DNA of 64,000 bases from Verrucomicrobiota bacterium (GCA_004293445.1 RDYP01000007.1:1-64000), one strand, 5' to 3'. Shown: positions 48,398 to 57,059, counted from the stretch's first letter. Notes: a model not told the origin generated them from the letters alone. Numbers and translations are program-made.

Positions 48398-49258
48398 TCA
48401 GAGAAAGCGCTGAAGAATAGGAGCCAGCATCCGGACACTTTCCTCCGGCCACGCTGTCCGCGGGGTCATGATCGCCCCGTCCAAAGAACGATGCTCCGGC
48501 CATTCCGCCTCGACGGGAATCTCCGGCACCGCGCGGGCAATGATCCGCTTGGCCGCCGCAACGTTTGCCTGCAAATGCCCCATCACCGCCTCCGCCGTCA
48601 CCGGAGCCTCGTCCGTTTTCCAACAATCGTAGTCCGTGATCATCGCCAAGGTCGCCAACGCGATCTCCGCCTCCCGCGCCAACTTCGCCTCGGGCAAATT
48701 CGTCATCCCCACCACATCGAACCCGAGCTGGCGATTGCCCTCGCTCTCGGCCCGGGTCGAAAAGGCCGGACCATCCATGTTCACGTAGGTGCCGCCATCG
48801 TGCACCGCCACCGCCTCGGGCTGCGACGCCGCTTTGAGAATTCCACGTAGCCCGGCACTCACCGGATCGCCGAAAGAAACGTGCCCGACGATCCCGCGCC
48901 CGAAAAACGTGTGCTGCTCCCGACGACTGGTCCGATCAAAATACTGATCCGGCAAGACGATGTCCCGAGGCCGATACGCCTCCTTCAAACTCCCCACCGC
49001 GGTGACGCAAATCAGGAAGCGAACCCCGGCGTCGCGCAGCGCCCACAGGTTTGCACGATGATTGATCTCCGTCGGCAACAGACGATGCCCCCGACCATGG
49101 CGTGGCAGGAACCAAACTTCGCGCCCACCCAGAGATCCGCCAACCAAGGCGTCCGATGGCGAACCGAAAGGCGTCTCCACCACCCGCTCTTCCGCTTTCT
49201 CGAAGCCCTCGATTTCATACAAACCGCTTCCTCCAATGATACCGATCGCCGCTGCCAT
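48398..49258 (-). CDS. mtnP: S-methyl-5'-thioadenosine phosphorylase
   Basis: A 286-residue phosphorylase that splits methylthioadenosine to adenine and methylthioribose 1-phosphate in methionine salvage. It shows IGIIGGSGLYEI, the phosphate-binding RHGRGHRLLPTEINHRAN, the substrate loop VNMDGPAFSTRAES and GMTNLPEAKLAREAE. Length and motifs are normal for MTAP. It is the first gene of the mtnP, deacetylase, dynamin-like run on the minus strand. Confidence 0.95.
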   Translation of the reverse strand: MAAAIGIIGGSGLYEIEGFEKAEERVVETPFGSPSDALVGGSLGGREVWFLPRHGRGHRLLPTEINHRANLWALRDAGVRFLICVTAVGSLKEAYRPRDIVLPDQYFDRTSRREQHTFFGRGIVGHVSFGDPVSAGLRGILKAASQPEAVAVHDGGTYVNMDGPAFSTRAESEGNRQLGFDVVGMTNLPEAKLAREAEIALATLAMITDYDCWKTDEAPVTAEAVMGHLQANVAAAKRIIARAVPEIPVEAEWPEHRSLDGAIMTPRTAWPEESVRMLAPILQRFL

Positions 49259-49375
49259 CCCGCCGGTCTAGCCGCCCGACGCGGAAGCGTCGAGCACAGC
49301 GGCATCCGCGCTTCACGGGGAATTCACGATTCCCTGCGCGACAGTCTCGATCGCCCACGCCACACTCCGAACTCG

Positions 49376-50128
49376 ATGAGCCCACGCGCTTCGATTTTTC
49401 TCCTCCTGTCCTTCCTCACCAGCCTGCTTCCCGCCTGTCGCGGCAAAGAGGAAAGCAGCGGGATCGATCCCACCGCACCCCTCCCCGGACCCGCTCGCGC
49501 CCGGGCCGCCGCTAAGCGGACCCGCCCGGAACTGGAACGCGCCCTCGCCGCAAAAAACCTGCGCCTAGGCGACCCCGTCTTCCTCCGCGCCTTCAAAGAG
49601 GAAGCCCTGCTCGAACTCTGGGTCCTCCAGCGTGCCAGTGGACGATACCAACATTTCCGCACCTGGAGCATCGCCGCGCTTTCGGGTGGACCGGGACCGA
49701 AACTCGCCGAAGGAGATCGCCAGGTGCCCGAAGGCTTCTACTACGTGCCGCCCTCGGCAATGAAGCCCGACAGCCGTTTTCACCTCGCCTTCAACATCGG
49801 CTACCCCAACGCCTACGATCGCCACCATCGTCGGACCGGCAGCCACATCATGGTCCACGGCGACCGGGTCTCGATCGGATGCCTTGCCATGACCGATGAG
49901 CGGATCGAGGAAATCTACACCCTCTGCGCCGCCGCCCTCGACGGTGGCCAGCCATTCTTTCGCATCCACCTTTTTCCCTTCCGCATGAATGACGAACGAA
50001 TGGCACGGGAGACGAAAAGCGAGTGGTTCGATTTCTGGCAAAATCTTCGCGAAGGCCACGACCACTTCGAGCGTCTCGGTCTTCCTCCCGAAGTCGACAT
50101 CAACCAAGGCCGCTATCGCTTCCGCTGA
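49376..50128 (+). CDS. L,D-transpeptidase (YafK-like lipoprotein)
   Basis: A 250-residue protein with a lipoprotein signal ([17 protein letters not shown]; lipobox LPAC). The YkuD catalytic motif is [16 protein letters not shown], with His, Ser/Gly and the nucleophile Cys. The preceding [17 protein letters not shown] resembles the YafK (DpaA) group, which cross-links or cleaves peptidoglycan-lipoprotein bonds. The start at 49376 lies well inside the track ORF, whose first 165 codons are antisense to mtnP. Confidence 0.9.
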   Translation: MSPRASIFLLLSFLTSLLPACRGKEESSGIDPTAPLPGPARARAAAKRTRPELERALAAKNLRLGDPVFLRAFKEEALLELWVLQRASGRYQHFRTWSIAALSGGPGPKLAEGDRQVPEGFYYVPPSAMKPDSRFHLAFNIGYPNAYDRHHRRTGSHIMVHGDRVSIGCLAMTDERIEEIYTLCAAALDGGQPFFRIHLFPFRMNDERMARETKSEWFDFWQNLREGHDHFERLGLPPEVDINQGRYRFR

Positions 50129-50157
50129 GATCGACCCTTCTTTCCTGCCATCCGTTT

Positions 50158-50186
50158 TTGACTTCCGCCATTCGACGAGCTAAGCA
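50158..50186 (+). promoter_or_regulatory. Possible sigma-70-like promoter of tRNA-Arg
   Basis: TTGACT, a 17-base spacer, then TAAGCA, ending 12 bases before the tRNA 5' end. The -35 box matches five of six consensus bases; the -10 box is weak (two of six). Position is what favours it. Confidence 0.45.
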
Positions 50187-50198
50187 GACGCCCGAAAA

Positions 50199-50272
50199 GC
50201 ACCCGTAGCTCAGCTGGATAGAGCACCCGCCTTCTAAGCGGACGGTCACTGGTTCGAATCCAGTCGGGTGTG
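50199..50272 (+). tRNA. tRNA-Arg (anticodon TCT)
   Basis: A complete cloverleaf: acceptor GCACCCG/CGGGTGT (one G-U pair), D arm GCTC-AGCTGGATA-GAGC, anticodon stem-loop CCCGC-CTTCTAA-GCGGA (outermost pair C/A mismatched) with anticodon TCT at 50233-50235, and T arm ACTGG-TTCGAAT-CCAGT. The 3' CCA is not encoded. It reads AGA (and AGG by wobble). Its 3' half from the T-loop onward is duplicated 76 bp downstream. Confidence 0.95.
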
Positions 50273-50310
50273 CTTCACACCTATATTCCAAAACGGTCCG
50301 GAGGACGCAC
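50257..50310 (+). repeat. 54-bp direct repeat, copy 1 (includes tRNA-Arg 3' end)
   Basis: It runs from AATCCAGTCGGGTGTGCTTC to GGAGGACGCAC and covers the last 16 bases of the tRNA plus 38 bases downstream. It is identical to 50333-50386, with a period of 76 bp. A duplicated tRNA 3' end is the usual mark of integration at, or tandem duplication next to, a tRNA attachment site. Confidence 0.95.
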
Positions 50311-50332
50311 ACCAGATGGAGCGACGGAGCTC

Positions 50333-50386
50333 AATCCAGTCGGGTGTGCTTCACACCTATATTCCAAAACGGTCCGGAGGACGCAC
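50333..50386 (+). repeat. 54-bp direct repeat, copy 2
   Basis: A perfect second copy of 50257-50310 after the 22-base spacer ACCAGATGGAGCGACGGAGC-TC. It contains only the T-stem 3' strand and acceptor 3' strand, so it cannot form a tRNA. There is no integrase gene nearby. Confidence 0.95.
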
Positions 50387-50619
50387 CCTACCCCATAAAA
50401 ATGGTAGGGACCGACCGCCGGGCGGTCCCAAGTCACCTGCGGCAGAGGAGGCAGCGGATTTGCGGATGCCTTGGCGATTCGCCCGCAGAGAAAAAGTGGG
50501 CGGGCCCAGCGGTCCAGCCTTACCGGATTGAGGTGGCTGCCGCCGATTGGCGTTTTCTCTTCCGCGTTCCCGTCCGCCCTTGCCCTCGGCCCGGCACTCT
50601 GGAAACCTCCTAGCGCCCC
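50387..50619. other. Intergenic stretch with palindromes, no gene seen
   Basis: Between the duplicated tRNA tail and tmk I see no convincing gene. The segment holds CTACC...GGTAG and the tight palindrome GACCGCC-G-GGCGGTC (50413-50427). The small ORFs in the track here change frame across the repeat and show no protein-like composition. It may be part of a dispersed intergenic repeat. Confidence 0.5.
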
Positions 50620-51216
50620 ATGAATCCCGGACTCTTCATCGTGCTCGAAGGCATCGACGGCACCGGCAAGTCGACCCAAACCCGCCGCCTCGCCGAGTGG
50701 TTCCGCACCCGAGGCCGCGAAGTCGTCGCCAGCCGCGAGCCCACCGACGGCCCCTGGGGCAGCAAGCTCCGCGCCACCGCCGCTACCGGACGACTGTCAC
50801 CGGAAGAGGAACTCGATCTCTTGCTGCACGACCGCCGCGATCACGTCGCGGAAGTCATCGCGCCCGCCCTCGCCGCCGGGAAAGTCGTCATCCTAGATCG
50901 CTACTACTTCTCAAACATGGCCTATCAAGGATCGCGCGGACTCGATCCTGCGGAGATCCGCCGCGTGAACGAGGCCTTTGCCCCCCGCCCCGATCTGCTG
51001 TTCATCCTCGATCTCGACGTGGAGACCGCCCTCTCCCGCATCACCGCCCGCGGCGATGTCGCCAACGAATTCGAGCGCGCCGAATCGCTGGCGAAATGCC
51101 GAGAAATCTTCCTCACCCTCGCCGACGAGCCTTTCGTGGAGACCGTCGACAGCGCGGCTGGGCTCGATGCCGTGCAGGCCCGCTTGCGGGAAATCGCAAC
51201 GGCCCGCGGATTCTGA
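50620..51216 (+). CDS. tmk: Thymidylate kinase
   Basis: A 198-residue P-loop kinase that converts dTMP to dTDP. It shows P-loop FIVLEGIDGTGKSTQTRRLAEWF, the DRY-type motif ILDRYYFSNMAYQG with the substrate-binding DR, and REPTDGPWGSKLR as the conserved RxPxxT-like block. The lid region VANEFERAESLAKC is short. Length is normal (~200-215). Confidence 0.94.
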   Translation: MNPGLFIVLEGIDGTGKSTQTRRLAEWFRTRGREVVASREPTDGPWGSKLRATAATGRLSPEEELDLLLHDRRDHVAEVIAPALAAGKVVILDRYYFSNMAYQGSRGLDPAEIRRVNEAFAPRPDLLFILDLDVETALSRITARGDVANEFERAESLAKCREIFLTLADEPFVETVDSAAGLDAVQARLREIATARGF

Positions 51217-51251
51217 TCCACCGCGGGCGGGAGCGATTCCCTCGACCCTCC

Positions 51252-51896
51252 TCACTCGCTCGCCTGGCGCTCTTCCTCGGTCTTGAACCACACCGACTCC
51301 GGGCGCAGATCCGATTCGATCGTCATTCCCCGCGCGGAGCCGTCGAGCATCAACGCGGCCGCCTTGCCGGCGTAGCGCTCGGGATCGGGCATGATGGAAT
51401 CACCCAGCAAGGCATTCCCACCCTTTCTCGCGCCATCCGCCAGCACCATCACATTGGAAGGCTCGCGGAAATTGACCATCCGCTTCGGGCCGTCATCACC
51501 TTCGGAAGTCTCGTAACGACCCACCACCCGCGCATTCCAACCGTAGGAAAGGTTCGGCGACGAGGGATTGGAATCGAACTCCCGGTGACCCGGGCTTCTG
51601 AAAATTTCCAACTGCGACTCGTTCTTCGGATCCTCCACTAGCATGCCCCACCAGTAGAGATCCTGCGACTGATCCTTCCACACCGGAAGCTGACCGGAAT
51701 TGTCTTGGGTGTAGTTCTGCACCCGCACGCCGATGTCGCGCACTCGATTCACACTCGCCGCCAGTTGCGACTTCGCCCGCGCCCCGCGGGTCAGTGAGAA
51801 TACGAGCCCCGCAAGGGCCGCGATGATGGCGATGGTCACCAGCAGTTCCACCAGAGTGAAGCCCCCGGTACGTTTTCCGATCTTTGGTTTTTTCAT
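51252..51896 (-). CDS. Prepilin-type (type IV pilin-like) protein
   Basis: A 214-residue protein starting MKKPKIGKRTGGFTLVELLV. The type III signal is complete: a short basic leader, the cleavage site G/F, Glu at +5 and a hydrophobic helix (TLVELLVTIAIIAALAGLVF). The C-terminal part with YWWGMLVEDP, NLSYGWNARV and ALMLDGSARG resembles the DUF1559-type prepilins abundant in Planctomycetes/Verrucomicrobia. It probably belongs to a type II secretion or pseudopilus-like system; the assembly genes are not here. The start at 51896 is chosen because the track ORF runs 93 codons upstream. Confidence 0.88.
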   Translation of the reverse strand: MKKPKIGKRTGGFTLVELLVTIAIIAALAGLVFSLTRGARAKSQLAASVNRVRDIGVRVQNYTQDNSGQLPVWKDQSQDLYWWGMLVEDPKNESQLEIFRSPGHREFDSNPSSPNLSYGWNARVVGRYETSEGDDGPKRMVNFREPSNVMVLADGARKGGNALLGDSIMPDPERYAGKAAALMLDGSARGMTIESDLRPESVWFKTEEERQASE

Positions 51897-52096
51897 AAAG
51901 GATTTCTTCGGGCGCTCGAGCAGGCCGCTACGAAAACGCGCGCCCGCCGCACCAAAGGCACCACTTCCCCAGCCCGATTCAACCCGAAATCCTTCCAAGC
52001 TCAGGATAATCCATCGGCCGCCGGTCCAACCCACCCACTTGCAGATACCATCATCGGGCTGGTCAGATCCTTCACTTTGCTGTATCGCCTCTCCCC

Positions 52097-52792
52097 ATGC
52101 CGACCGATTTCCTCGATCCATCGAGCCTTCTTGAGAACGGAGGTCCGATTCTTTGGCTGCAAGCGGCGCTCGCATTTTTCGGAGCGGTGTTCGTGGTCGA
52201 ACGGCTGTTTTTCTTTCATCGGGCCCGGATCAATGCGGGCGATCTCTTGGTGGGTCTGTCCAATCACGTGCGCCGCAAGGCCTACGCTGAGGCCATGCAC
52301 GAAGCCGCCCGCGCGCCCGGCCCCGTCGCCCGGGTCGCGCATTCCGTTCTTCTGCGCCACTCCATGGAACGCCCCGACCTCCGCGACATCGCGCAGGAAG
52401 CCGGCCAGCTCGAGGTCCCGCGGATCGAGAAAAATCTCCGCGCCATCCTCGCCGTGGCGATGCTCGCGCCGATGACCGGGATGCTCGGCACCGTCCTCGG
52501 ATTGGCGGAAACCTTTCAGCGGATGAGCGAACGCGGAGGCTACGCCGGCCCGGCCGAACTGACTTCAGGCGTTCTTGCCGCACTTCTCACCACCGCTCTG
52601 GGACTCACCATCGCCATCCCCGCCTATCTGTTCTACCTCTACTTTCTCGGCCGGGCGAAGCGACTGTTCCACCGGATCGAACGCACCGGTATCGAAATGG
52701 TCAATATGATCTGCGACGCGCGGACCGACACCGGCATCGTCTCCATGCGCGACGAATTGGAAGCCCGCCGCCGCGAGGAACGCAAAAAATGA
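52097..52792 (+). CDS. ExbB/TolQ/MotA-family proton channel protein (second set)
   Basis: A 231-residue protein with three hydrophobic segments: LWLQAALAFFGAVFVVERLFFF near the N-terminus, then AILAVAMLAPMTGMLGTVLGLAETF and LTTALGLTIAIPAYLFYLYFLG, the MotA_ExbB hallmark pair. It is the first gene of a four-gene operon (52097-54252) with overlapping or near-touching starts. The next gene, ExbD-like, begins four bases before this stop. It is distinct from the tonB-linked exbB at 26 kb. Confidence 0.9.
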   Translation: MPTDFLDPSSLLENGGPILWLQAALAFFGAVFVVERLFFFHRARINAGDLLVGLSNHVRRKAYAEAMHEAARAPGPVARVAHSVLLRHSMERPDLRDIAQEAGQLEVPRIEKNLRAILAVAMLAPMTGMLGTVLGLAETFQRMSERGGYAGPAELTSGVLAALLTTALGLTIAIPAYLFYLYFLGRAKRLFHRIERTGIEMVNMICDARTDTGIVSMRDELEARRREERKK

Positions 52793-53226
52793 AGCTGGAA
52801 TCGACCCTACCGGAACGGGCTGGCTTCTTCTTCGCGGTGCCAGCCTTCAATCTGTTCGCCCTCCTGCTGGTCTTCCTGATGCTCGGCCCCTCCTTCGTGA
52901 GTCAGTCGGGTGTGGCGGTGGAGCTGCCGGTATCGCGCTTCCAGATGGAACGCCAAGCCGACGCCACCGTGCTCAGCATCACCGCGGGGGAACCTCCCAT
53001 CTACTGGATCGAACGCGAGCCGGTCTCCATCGACGAACTCTCGGACCGCCTCGATACCCGCCGCGGCAGCGACGCCACGCCCGCGACCAGCGTGCTGCTG
53101 CGGGTCGATAAAGGGGTGCCCGCAGACGTCCAGCGACAGGTAGCCGAGATCGCCCTGCAAAAAGGACTGCGCGTGTATCTCCTCGGCCAACCGCAAGGCA
53201 CCGAGCCCGCCACGGAGTCGCAGTGA
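52789..53226 (+). CDS. ExbD/TolR-like protein lacking the membrane aspartate
   Basis: A 145-residue protein with one N-terminal membrane helix (FFFAVPAFNLFALLLVFLML) and a periplasmic domain (VAVELPVSRFQMERQADATV; SVLLRVDKGVPADVQRQVAEIAL) that fit ExbD. In ExbD/TolR the helix carries an essential Asp (P-x-[IV]-D-[VIL]-x-[FL]). Here the position reads VPAFNLFALL, with Asn instead. Either the proton relay is changed or the complex is not a motor. It is coupled to the ExbB-like gene by overlap. Confidence 0.82.
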   Translation: MKLESTLPERAGFFFAVPAFNLFALLLVFLMLGPSFVSQSGVAVELPVSRFQMERQADATVLSITAGEPPIYWIEREPVSIDELSDRLDTRRGSDATPATSVLLRVDKGVPADVQRQVAEIALQKGLRVYLLGQPQGTEPATESQ

Positions 53227-53269
53227 CGCCCTCGCGCGGTGGCCTACCCCGCTTCATTCCGCCCTGACC

Positions 53270-54013
53270 ATGTTCGGACTCCGCACCAAGCGCACCCATC
53301 GCGATCGTCAGTCGGGACTGGTTTTCCGCTGGCGCCTGCCGGTTGGCAGTCATTTGGGCTTCGTCGCGGCAGTCGGCGTGGTCGCCTTGCTGAGTGCCGG
53401 ACTCGCCACTGCGGTGAGGGTCCGCGTGGGCGGTCCTCCACGGGAACCGGAGCGACGCGGTGCTCTGGTGCTGGTTCCCCAAGGCCCGGAGTGGCGGGCC
53501 TTGGAAATGCTGGCGCTCGAAGCCGGCCCGATGCCGCGCCGTGAACATCCCGCCACGGAAGCCGCGATCGCCGGGCTTCTGGCTGGACAGGTGGCCGATG
53601 CCACCCCGCCGGGTCATGCCTATCAGCCTCGTTTGAGCCCGGTTCCCGTCAACTTGCCAAGCGTCGCGTCCATGTCCGACCGACGCCCCTCGCCCGGCGT
53701 GCTTCCAGCCCTGCCCACGCCGCCGCAACCCTCAGAGAATCCTCCTCCGCCCGAGACCTCGCAGCCATTGGTCCTCGCCGCGAACGGAATCCGAGCCATC
53801 GTCCCCCAAGACCCGCCACCCCCAGCACTCGCCCGCGGCAACCGCTACCTGCTCGCCTACGACGAGAGCGGTCGCGTCACACGCGTCACCACCCTTTTCG
53901 CGGAAACTCCCACAAGCGACGACCGCGCCGAGCTCTGGCTGCGCCAATTGCGTATCGAAAACGGAACTCGGGCCGGCGGCTGGACCGCGGTGGAAATTTC
54001 AAGCCGACCATGA
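53270..54013 (+). CDS. Single-pass membrane protein with Pro-rich region (third component of the second Exb-type set)
   Basis: A 247-residue protein with a basic N-terminus, one membrane helix (HLGFVAAVGVVALLSAGLATAV), a long Pro-rich outside segment (LPALPTPPQPSENPPPPE) and a short C-terminal domain (NRYLLAYDESGRVTRVTTLF). Position and layout suggest a TonB- or TolA-like role, but the C-terminal domain is not recognisably TonB. It overlaps the next gene by four bases. Confidence 0.7.
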   Translation: MFGLRTKRTHRDRQSGLVFRWRLPVGSHLGFVAAVGVVALLSAGLATAVRVRVGGPPREPERRGALVLVPQGPEWRALEMLALEAGPMPRREHPATEAAIAGLLAGQVADATPPGHAYQPRLSPVPVNLPSVASMSDRRPSPGVLPALPTPPQPSENPPPPETSQPLVLAANGIRAIVPQDPPPPALARGNRYLLAYDESGRVTRVTTLFAETPTSDDRAELWLRQLRIENGTRAGGWTAVEISSRP

Positions 54014-54252
54014 TCGAACTCACCCTCACCGAACTGGCAGCAGGGAGCATCGGCCTCGCGATGATCCTCGCGGTCTTTTTCACTTGGGTCTCCCGCTGGT
54101 CCACCCGCAATGCCGAACGCCGCTCGCTGCGCCGTCGGGCCATCTGCCGCCTTTGCCTACAGGTCATTGAAGACAGCAGCCGCGACCGGATTTTCCACTG
54201 CCCCCACTGCGGTGCCGAGAACGAACGCGGCCGCGACCGCAGTCTGGGATGA
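54010..54252 (+). CDS. Small membrane protein with a zinc-ribbon tail
   Basis: An 80-residue protein: a single membrane helix (LTELAAGSIGLAMILAVFFTWV), a basic stretch (RSLRRRAICRLC) and two Cys pairs, C-R-L-C and C-P-H-C, spaced as in a rubredoxin/zinc-ribbon knuckle. It is the last gene of the second Exb-type operon, overlapping its predecessor by four bases. Function unknown. Confidence 0.72.
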   Translation: MIELTLTELAAGSIGLAMILAVFFTWVSRWSTRNAERRSLRRRAICRLCLQVIEDSSRDRIFHCPHCGAENERGRDRSLG

Positions 54253-54320
54253 GGCTTGCCACCCATCCCGCCAGTCTCTAAGCACGCCCACCAATCCCCG
54301 CCACGCCCCACTCACACACC

Positions 54321-55565
54321 ATGAGCGAAAGAAGAGTCGTCATCACCGGAATCGGCTGCGTCAGCCCGCTTGGCAATGATCTGCAATCCACCTGGGACGG
54401 CATGAAAGCCGGACGCAGCGGAATCGGCCACATCACCCAGCTCGATACCGAGCCCTACGAGTGCAAGATCGCCGGCGAGGTGAAAAATTTCGCCCCCGAC
54501 CCCTATTTCCGCGTTCCCAAGGATTCACGCCGGTCCGATCGCTACGTGCAGTTCGCCGTGGCCGCCGCGAAGATGGCGATGGAAGACAGCGGGCTCGATG
54601 TCTCGACCATCGATACCCGGCGCGTCGGAGTCATGGTCGGCAGCGGCATCGGCGGCCTCGGAACCCTCGAACGCGAGCACGAGGTCTGCCTCAGCAAGGG
54701 ACCGAAGCGCGTCTCGCCCTTCACGATCCCGATGATGATTTCCAACATCGCCAGCGGCATCATCTCGATGGAACACGGCCTCCACGGACCGAACATGGTG
54801 ATCGTCACCGCCTGCGCGACCTCCAACCACAACATCGGTGAAGCGTGGCGGATGATCAAATTCGGCGACGCCGATGCCTTCCTCGCCGGTGGCGCGGAAG
54901 CGACGATCCTGCCGATGGGCCTCGCTGGCTTCTCGAACATGAAGGCGCTCAGCACCCGGAACGATGAACCGGAAAAGGCTTCCCGCCCCTTCGACAAACA
55001 CCGCGACGGTTTCGTGATGGGCGAGGGCGCCGGGGTCGTGATGATCGAGGAGCTCGAGCACGCCAAGAAGCGCGGAGCGAAAATTTACGCCGAACTCGTC
55101 GGCTACGGCGTCAGTGCCGATGCCTACCACCTCAGCGCTCCCTCGCCCGATGGCTCAGGCCCGGCCTACGCGATCGCCATGTCGCTCAAGCACGGCAAGC
55201 TCAACCCCGAGGACGTGCAGTACCTTAACGCCCACGCCACCTCGACCGGCCTCGGCGACATCGCCGAAACCAAGGCCATCAAGCTGGCCTTCGGCGATCA
55301 CGCGAACAAGGGCCTGATGGTCAGCTCCACCAAGTCGATGACCGGCCACATGCTCGGCGCCGCCGGCGGCATCGAACTCATCGCCTCCGTGATGGCCATC
55401 GTCGACGGCGTGGTGCCACCCACCATCAACATCGAGGAACAGGACCCGGAATGCGATCTCGATGTCGTCCCGAACGTCGCCCGCGAGGTGAAGATCGACG
55501 TCGCCCTGAGCAACAGCTTCGGCTTCGGCGGACACAATGCCTCACTGCTGGTGAAGCGTTTCTAA
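54321..55565 (+). CDS. fabF: 3-oxoacyl-[acyl-carrier-protein] synthase II
   Basis: A 414-residue condensing enzyme for fatty-acid elongation. The catalytic triad is complete: Cys in VTACATSNHNIGEAW, His in LNAHATSTGLGD and His in KSMTGHMLGAAGG. The opening RRVVITGIGCVSPLGND and ending SFGFGGHNASLLVKRF are typical. It starts 68 bp after the zinc-ribbon gene and is followed 10 bp later by a thioesterase, a likely pair. No acpP or fabG is adjacent. Confidence 0.96.
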   Translation: MSERRVVITGIGCVSPLGNDLQSTWDGMKAGRSGIGHITQLDTEPYECKIAGEVKNFAPDPYFRVPKDSRRSDRYVQFAVAAAKMAMEDSGLDVSTIDTRRVGVMVGSGIGGLGTLEREHEVCLSKGPKRVSPFTIPMMISNIASGIISMEHGLHGPNMVIVTACATSNHNIGEAWRMIKFGDADAFLAGGAEATILPMGLAGFSNMKALSTRNDEPEKASRPFDKHRDGFVMGEGAGVVMIEELEHAKKRGAKIYAELVGYGVSADAYHLSAPSPDGSGPAYAIAMSLKHGKLNPEDVQYLNAHATSTGLGDIAETKAIKLAFGDHANKGLMVSSTKSMTGHMLGAAGGIELIASVMAIVDGVVPPTINIEEQDPECDLDVVPNVAREVKIDVALSNSFGFGGHNASLLVKRF

Positions 55566-55575
55566 CACCCAGGTG

Positions 55576-55965
55576 ATGGACCGCCCCTGCCACATTCATC
55601 GCACGGAAGTGGCATTCGGCGACACCGACTGCAGCGGCTGGCTGCACTTCCCGAAGATCTTCCGCCACGTCGAGGAGGCCGAACACGGCTTTCTCCGCGG
55701 GCGCGGTGTGATGATCTTTGACCGCGCCCTCGGCGGCTGGCCCCGAGTCCACGTGTCTTGCGACTACAAGCAAGCCCTGCGCTTCGGCGACCCGATCGAG
55801 GTCCGTCTGGGCATCGATCGGATCGGCTCCAGTTCCCTGCATTGGTGCTTCGAGGTCTGGCGGGACGGCGAATGCTGCGCCTCCGGGAAGATGAGCACGG
55901 TCCGCGTCGACGCCACGGGGAAGGCGATACCGATCGACGCCGACACTCGGGCCCGCTTGGCCTGA
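55576..55965 (+). CDS. Hotdog-fold acyl-CoA/ACP thioesterase (4HBT family)
   Basis: A 129-residue hotdog protein. The 4HBT signature is seen as VAFGDTDCSGWLHFPKIFRHVEEAE, with the catalytic-region Asp in DTD and the Glu in EEAE. VSCDYKQALRFGDPIEVRLGI is the second conserved stretch. It cleaves acyl thioesters. Being directly after fabF, it may act on acyl-ACP or acyl-CoA released from that pathway. An in-frame GTG precedes the ATG by one codon. Confidence 0.9.
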   Translation: MDRPCHIHRTEVAFGDTDCSGWLHFPKIFRHVEEAEHGFLRGRGVMIFDRALGGWPRVHVSCDYKQALRFGDPIEVRLGIDRIGSSSLHWCFEVWRDGECCASGKMSTVRVDATGKAIPIDADTRARLA

Positions 55966-55970
55966 TCGCC

Positions 55971-57059
55971 TCAGACCGTCTCCACCGCCACGGCCTTGCC
56001 CTCGCGGATGGAGCGATAGATCGCCTCGATCACCAGCAAGTCTTTCAATCCCTCCTCGCCCGCCGGTGCGAAGGGCTTGCCGTCGAGAATCGCCCGCGAG
56101 AAAAGGTCCATCTCCACCGCGAAATGATCGGTCGCCGGAAACTCGATCTTTACCCCCGGCTGAGAGCTCCAGCCCTTCTGGCCACCGTAGCCATAAGCTG
56201 CCTCCAGTCCGAAACGCCCGCCTTGGCCGATCGCTGTGAAGAAATTGCTGCCGTTGAAGGCATAGGTCGTCATCAGCGAGGCCAGCAAGCCAGAGGGAAA
56301 CTTCATCGAGCACGAAATCGTCTCATCGACTTCCGCGAACTTCACCGGGTCCGTCTTGGTTTCCTGGGCAACGATCTCAACCGGCTCCTCTCCTGTTAGA
56401 TAACGACAGGCCTGAATGGCGTAGATGCCGACGTCCATCAGCGCGCCTCCGCCAGCGAGACTCTTCCGCAGTCGCCACTGGGCAGGGTCTCCGGCTTGAA
56501 AGCCGAAGCCGGCCTCGATGAACTTCAACTCGCCAAACACCTTCTCCCGCGCAAGCCGCATGCACTCGACGTGATGAGGTTCGAACTGGCAGCGATAACC
56601 AATGCCGAGCTGCTTGCCCGCCGACTTCACCGCCTCGATCATCCGCCGGCATTCCTCGGCCGTATTGGCCATCGGCTTCTCGCAGAACACATGCTTGCCG
56701 GCCTTCGCCGCACGAATGGTGAATTCCTCATGCATCGAGTTCGGCAGCACCACGTAAACAACGTCGACGTCGGGATTATCCACAATCCGATCGAAGTTTT
56801 CGTAGTTGTAAACGTGGCTGTCCGGAATCCCATACTGCTTCTGCCACTCCGCGGCCTTGGCAGGCGTGCCGGTGACGATCGCTGCCAGCCGGGAATGAGT
56901 CGTCTTCGCAAGAGCGGGCGCGAGCTGGTTCTTGCTGAGCGAGCCGAGCCCGACCAGCGCCCAACCGAGTTTTCGACCGGACTCCTGCTTGGCCCATGCC
57001 GAGGAACCGAGGGCGGCGGCGGTGGCACCGAGACCGGCGAGAAATGGACGACGTTGCAT
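55971..57059 (-). CDS. Gfo/Idh/MocA-family oxidoreductase, exported
   Basis: A 362-residue NAD(P)-dependent oxidoreductase. The N-terminus MQRRPFLAGLGATAAALGSSAWA is a Tat-like or Sec signal. The Rossmann motif is WALVGLGSLSKNQLAPAL, the catalytic Lys is in HVFCEKPMANTAEE and the active-site His region is GGALMDVGIYAIQ. Exported members of the glucose-fructose oxidoreductase type carry a tightly bound cofactor. The sugar substrate is unknown. The C-terminal domain has the usual open beta-sheet (FPSGLLASLMTTYAFNGSN). Confidence 0.9.
   Translation of the reverse strand: MQRRPFLAGLGATAAALGSSAWAKQESGRKLGWALVGLGSLSKNQLAPALAKTTHSRLAAIVTGTPAKAAEWQKQYGIPDSHVYNYENFDRIVDNPDVDVVYVVLPNSMHEEFTIRAAKAGKHVFCEKPMANTAEECRRMIEAVKSAGKQLGIGYRCQFEPHHVECMRLAREKVFGELKFIEAGFGFQAGDPAQWRLRKSLAGGGALMDVGIYAIQACRYLTGEEPVEIVAQETKTDPVKFAEVDETISCSMKFPSGLLASLMTTYAFNGSNFFTAIGQGGRFGLEAAYGYGGQKGWSSQPGVKIEFPATDHFAVEMDLFSRAILDGKPFAPAGEEGLKDLLVIEAIYRSIREGKAVAVETV

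Noticed and set aside
50257-50386. CRISPR-like array at the duplicated tRNA tail
   Set aside because: There are only two repeat units, one of them part of a tRNA gene, and no cas genes. No CRISPR array was seen anywhere in the window.
50281-50679. 132-aa minus-strand ORF and small plus-strand ORFs after the tRNA
   Set aside because: They span the 54-bp direct repeats, which give duplicated peptide segments, and they show no domain.
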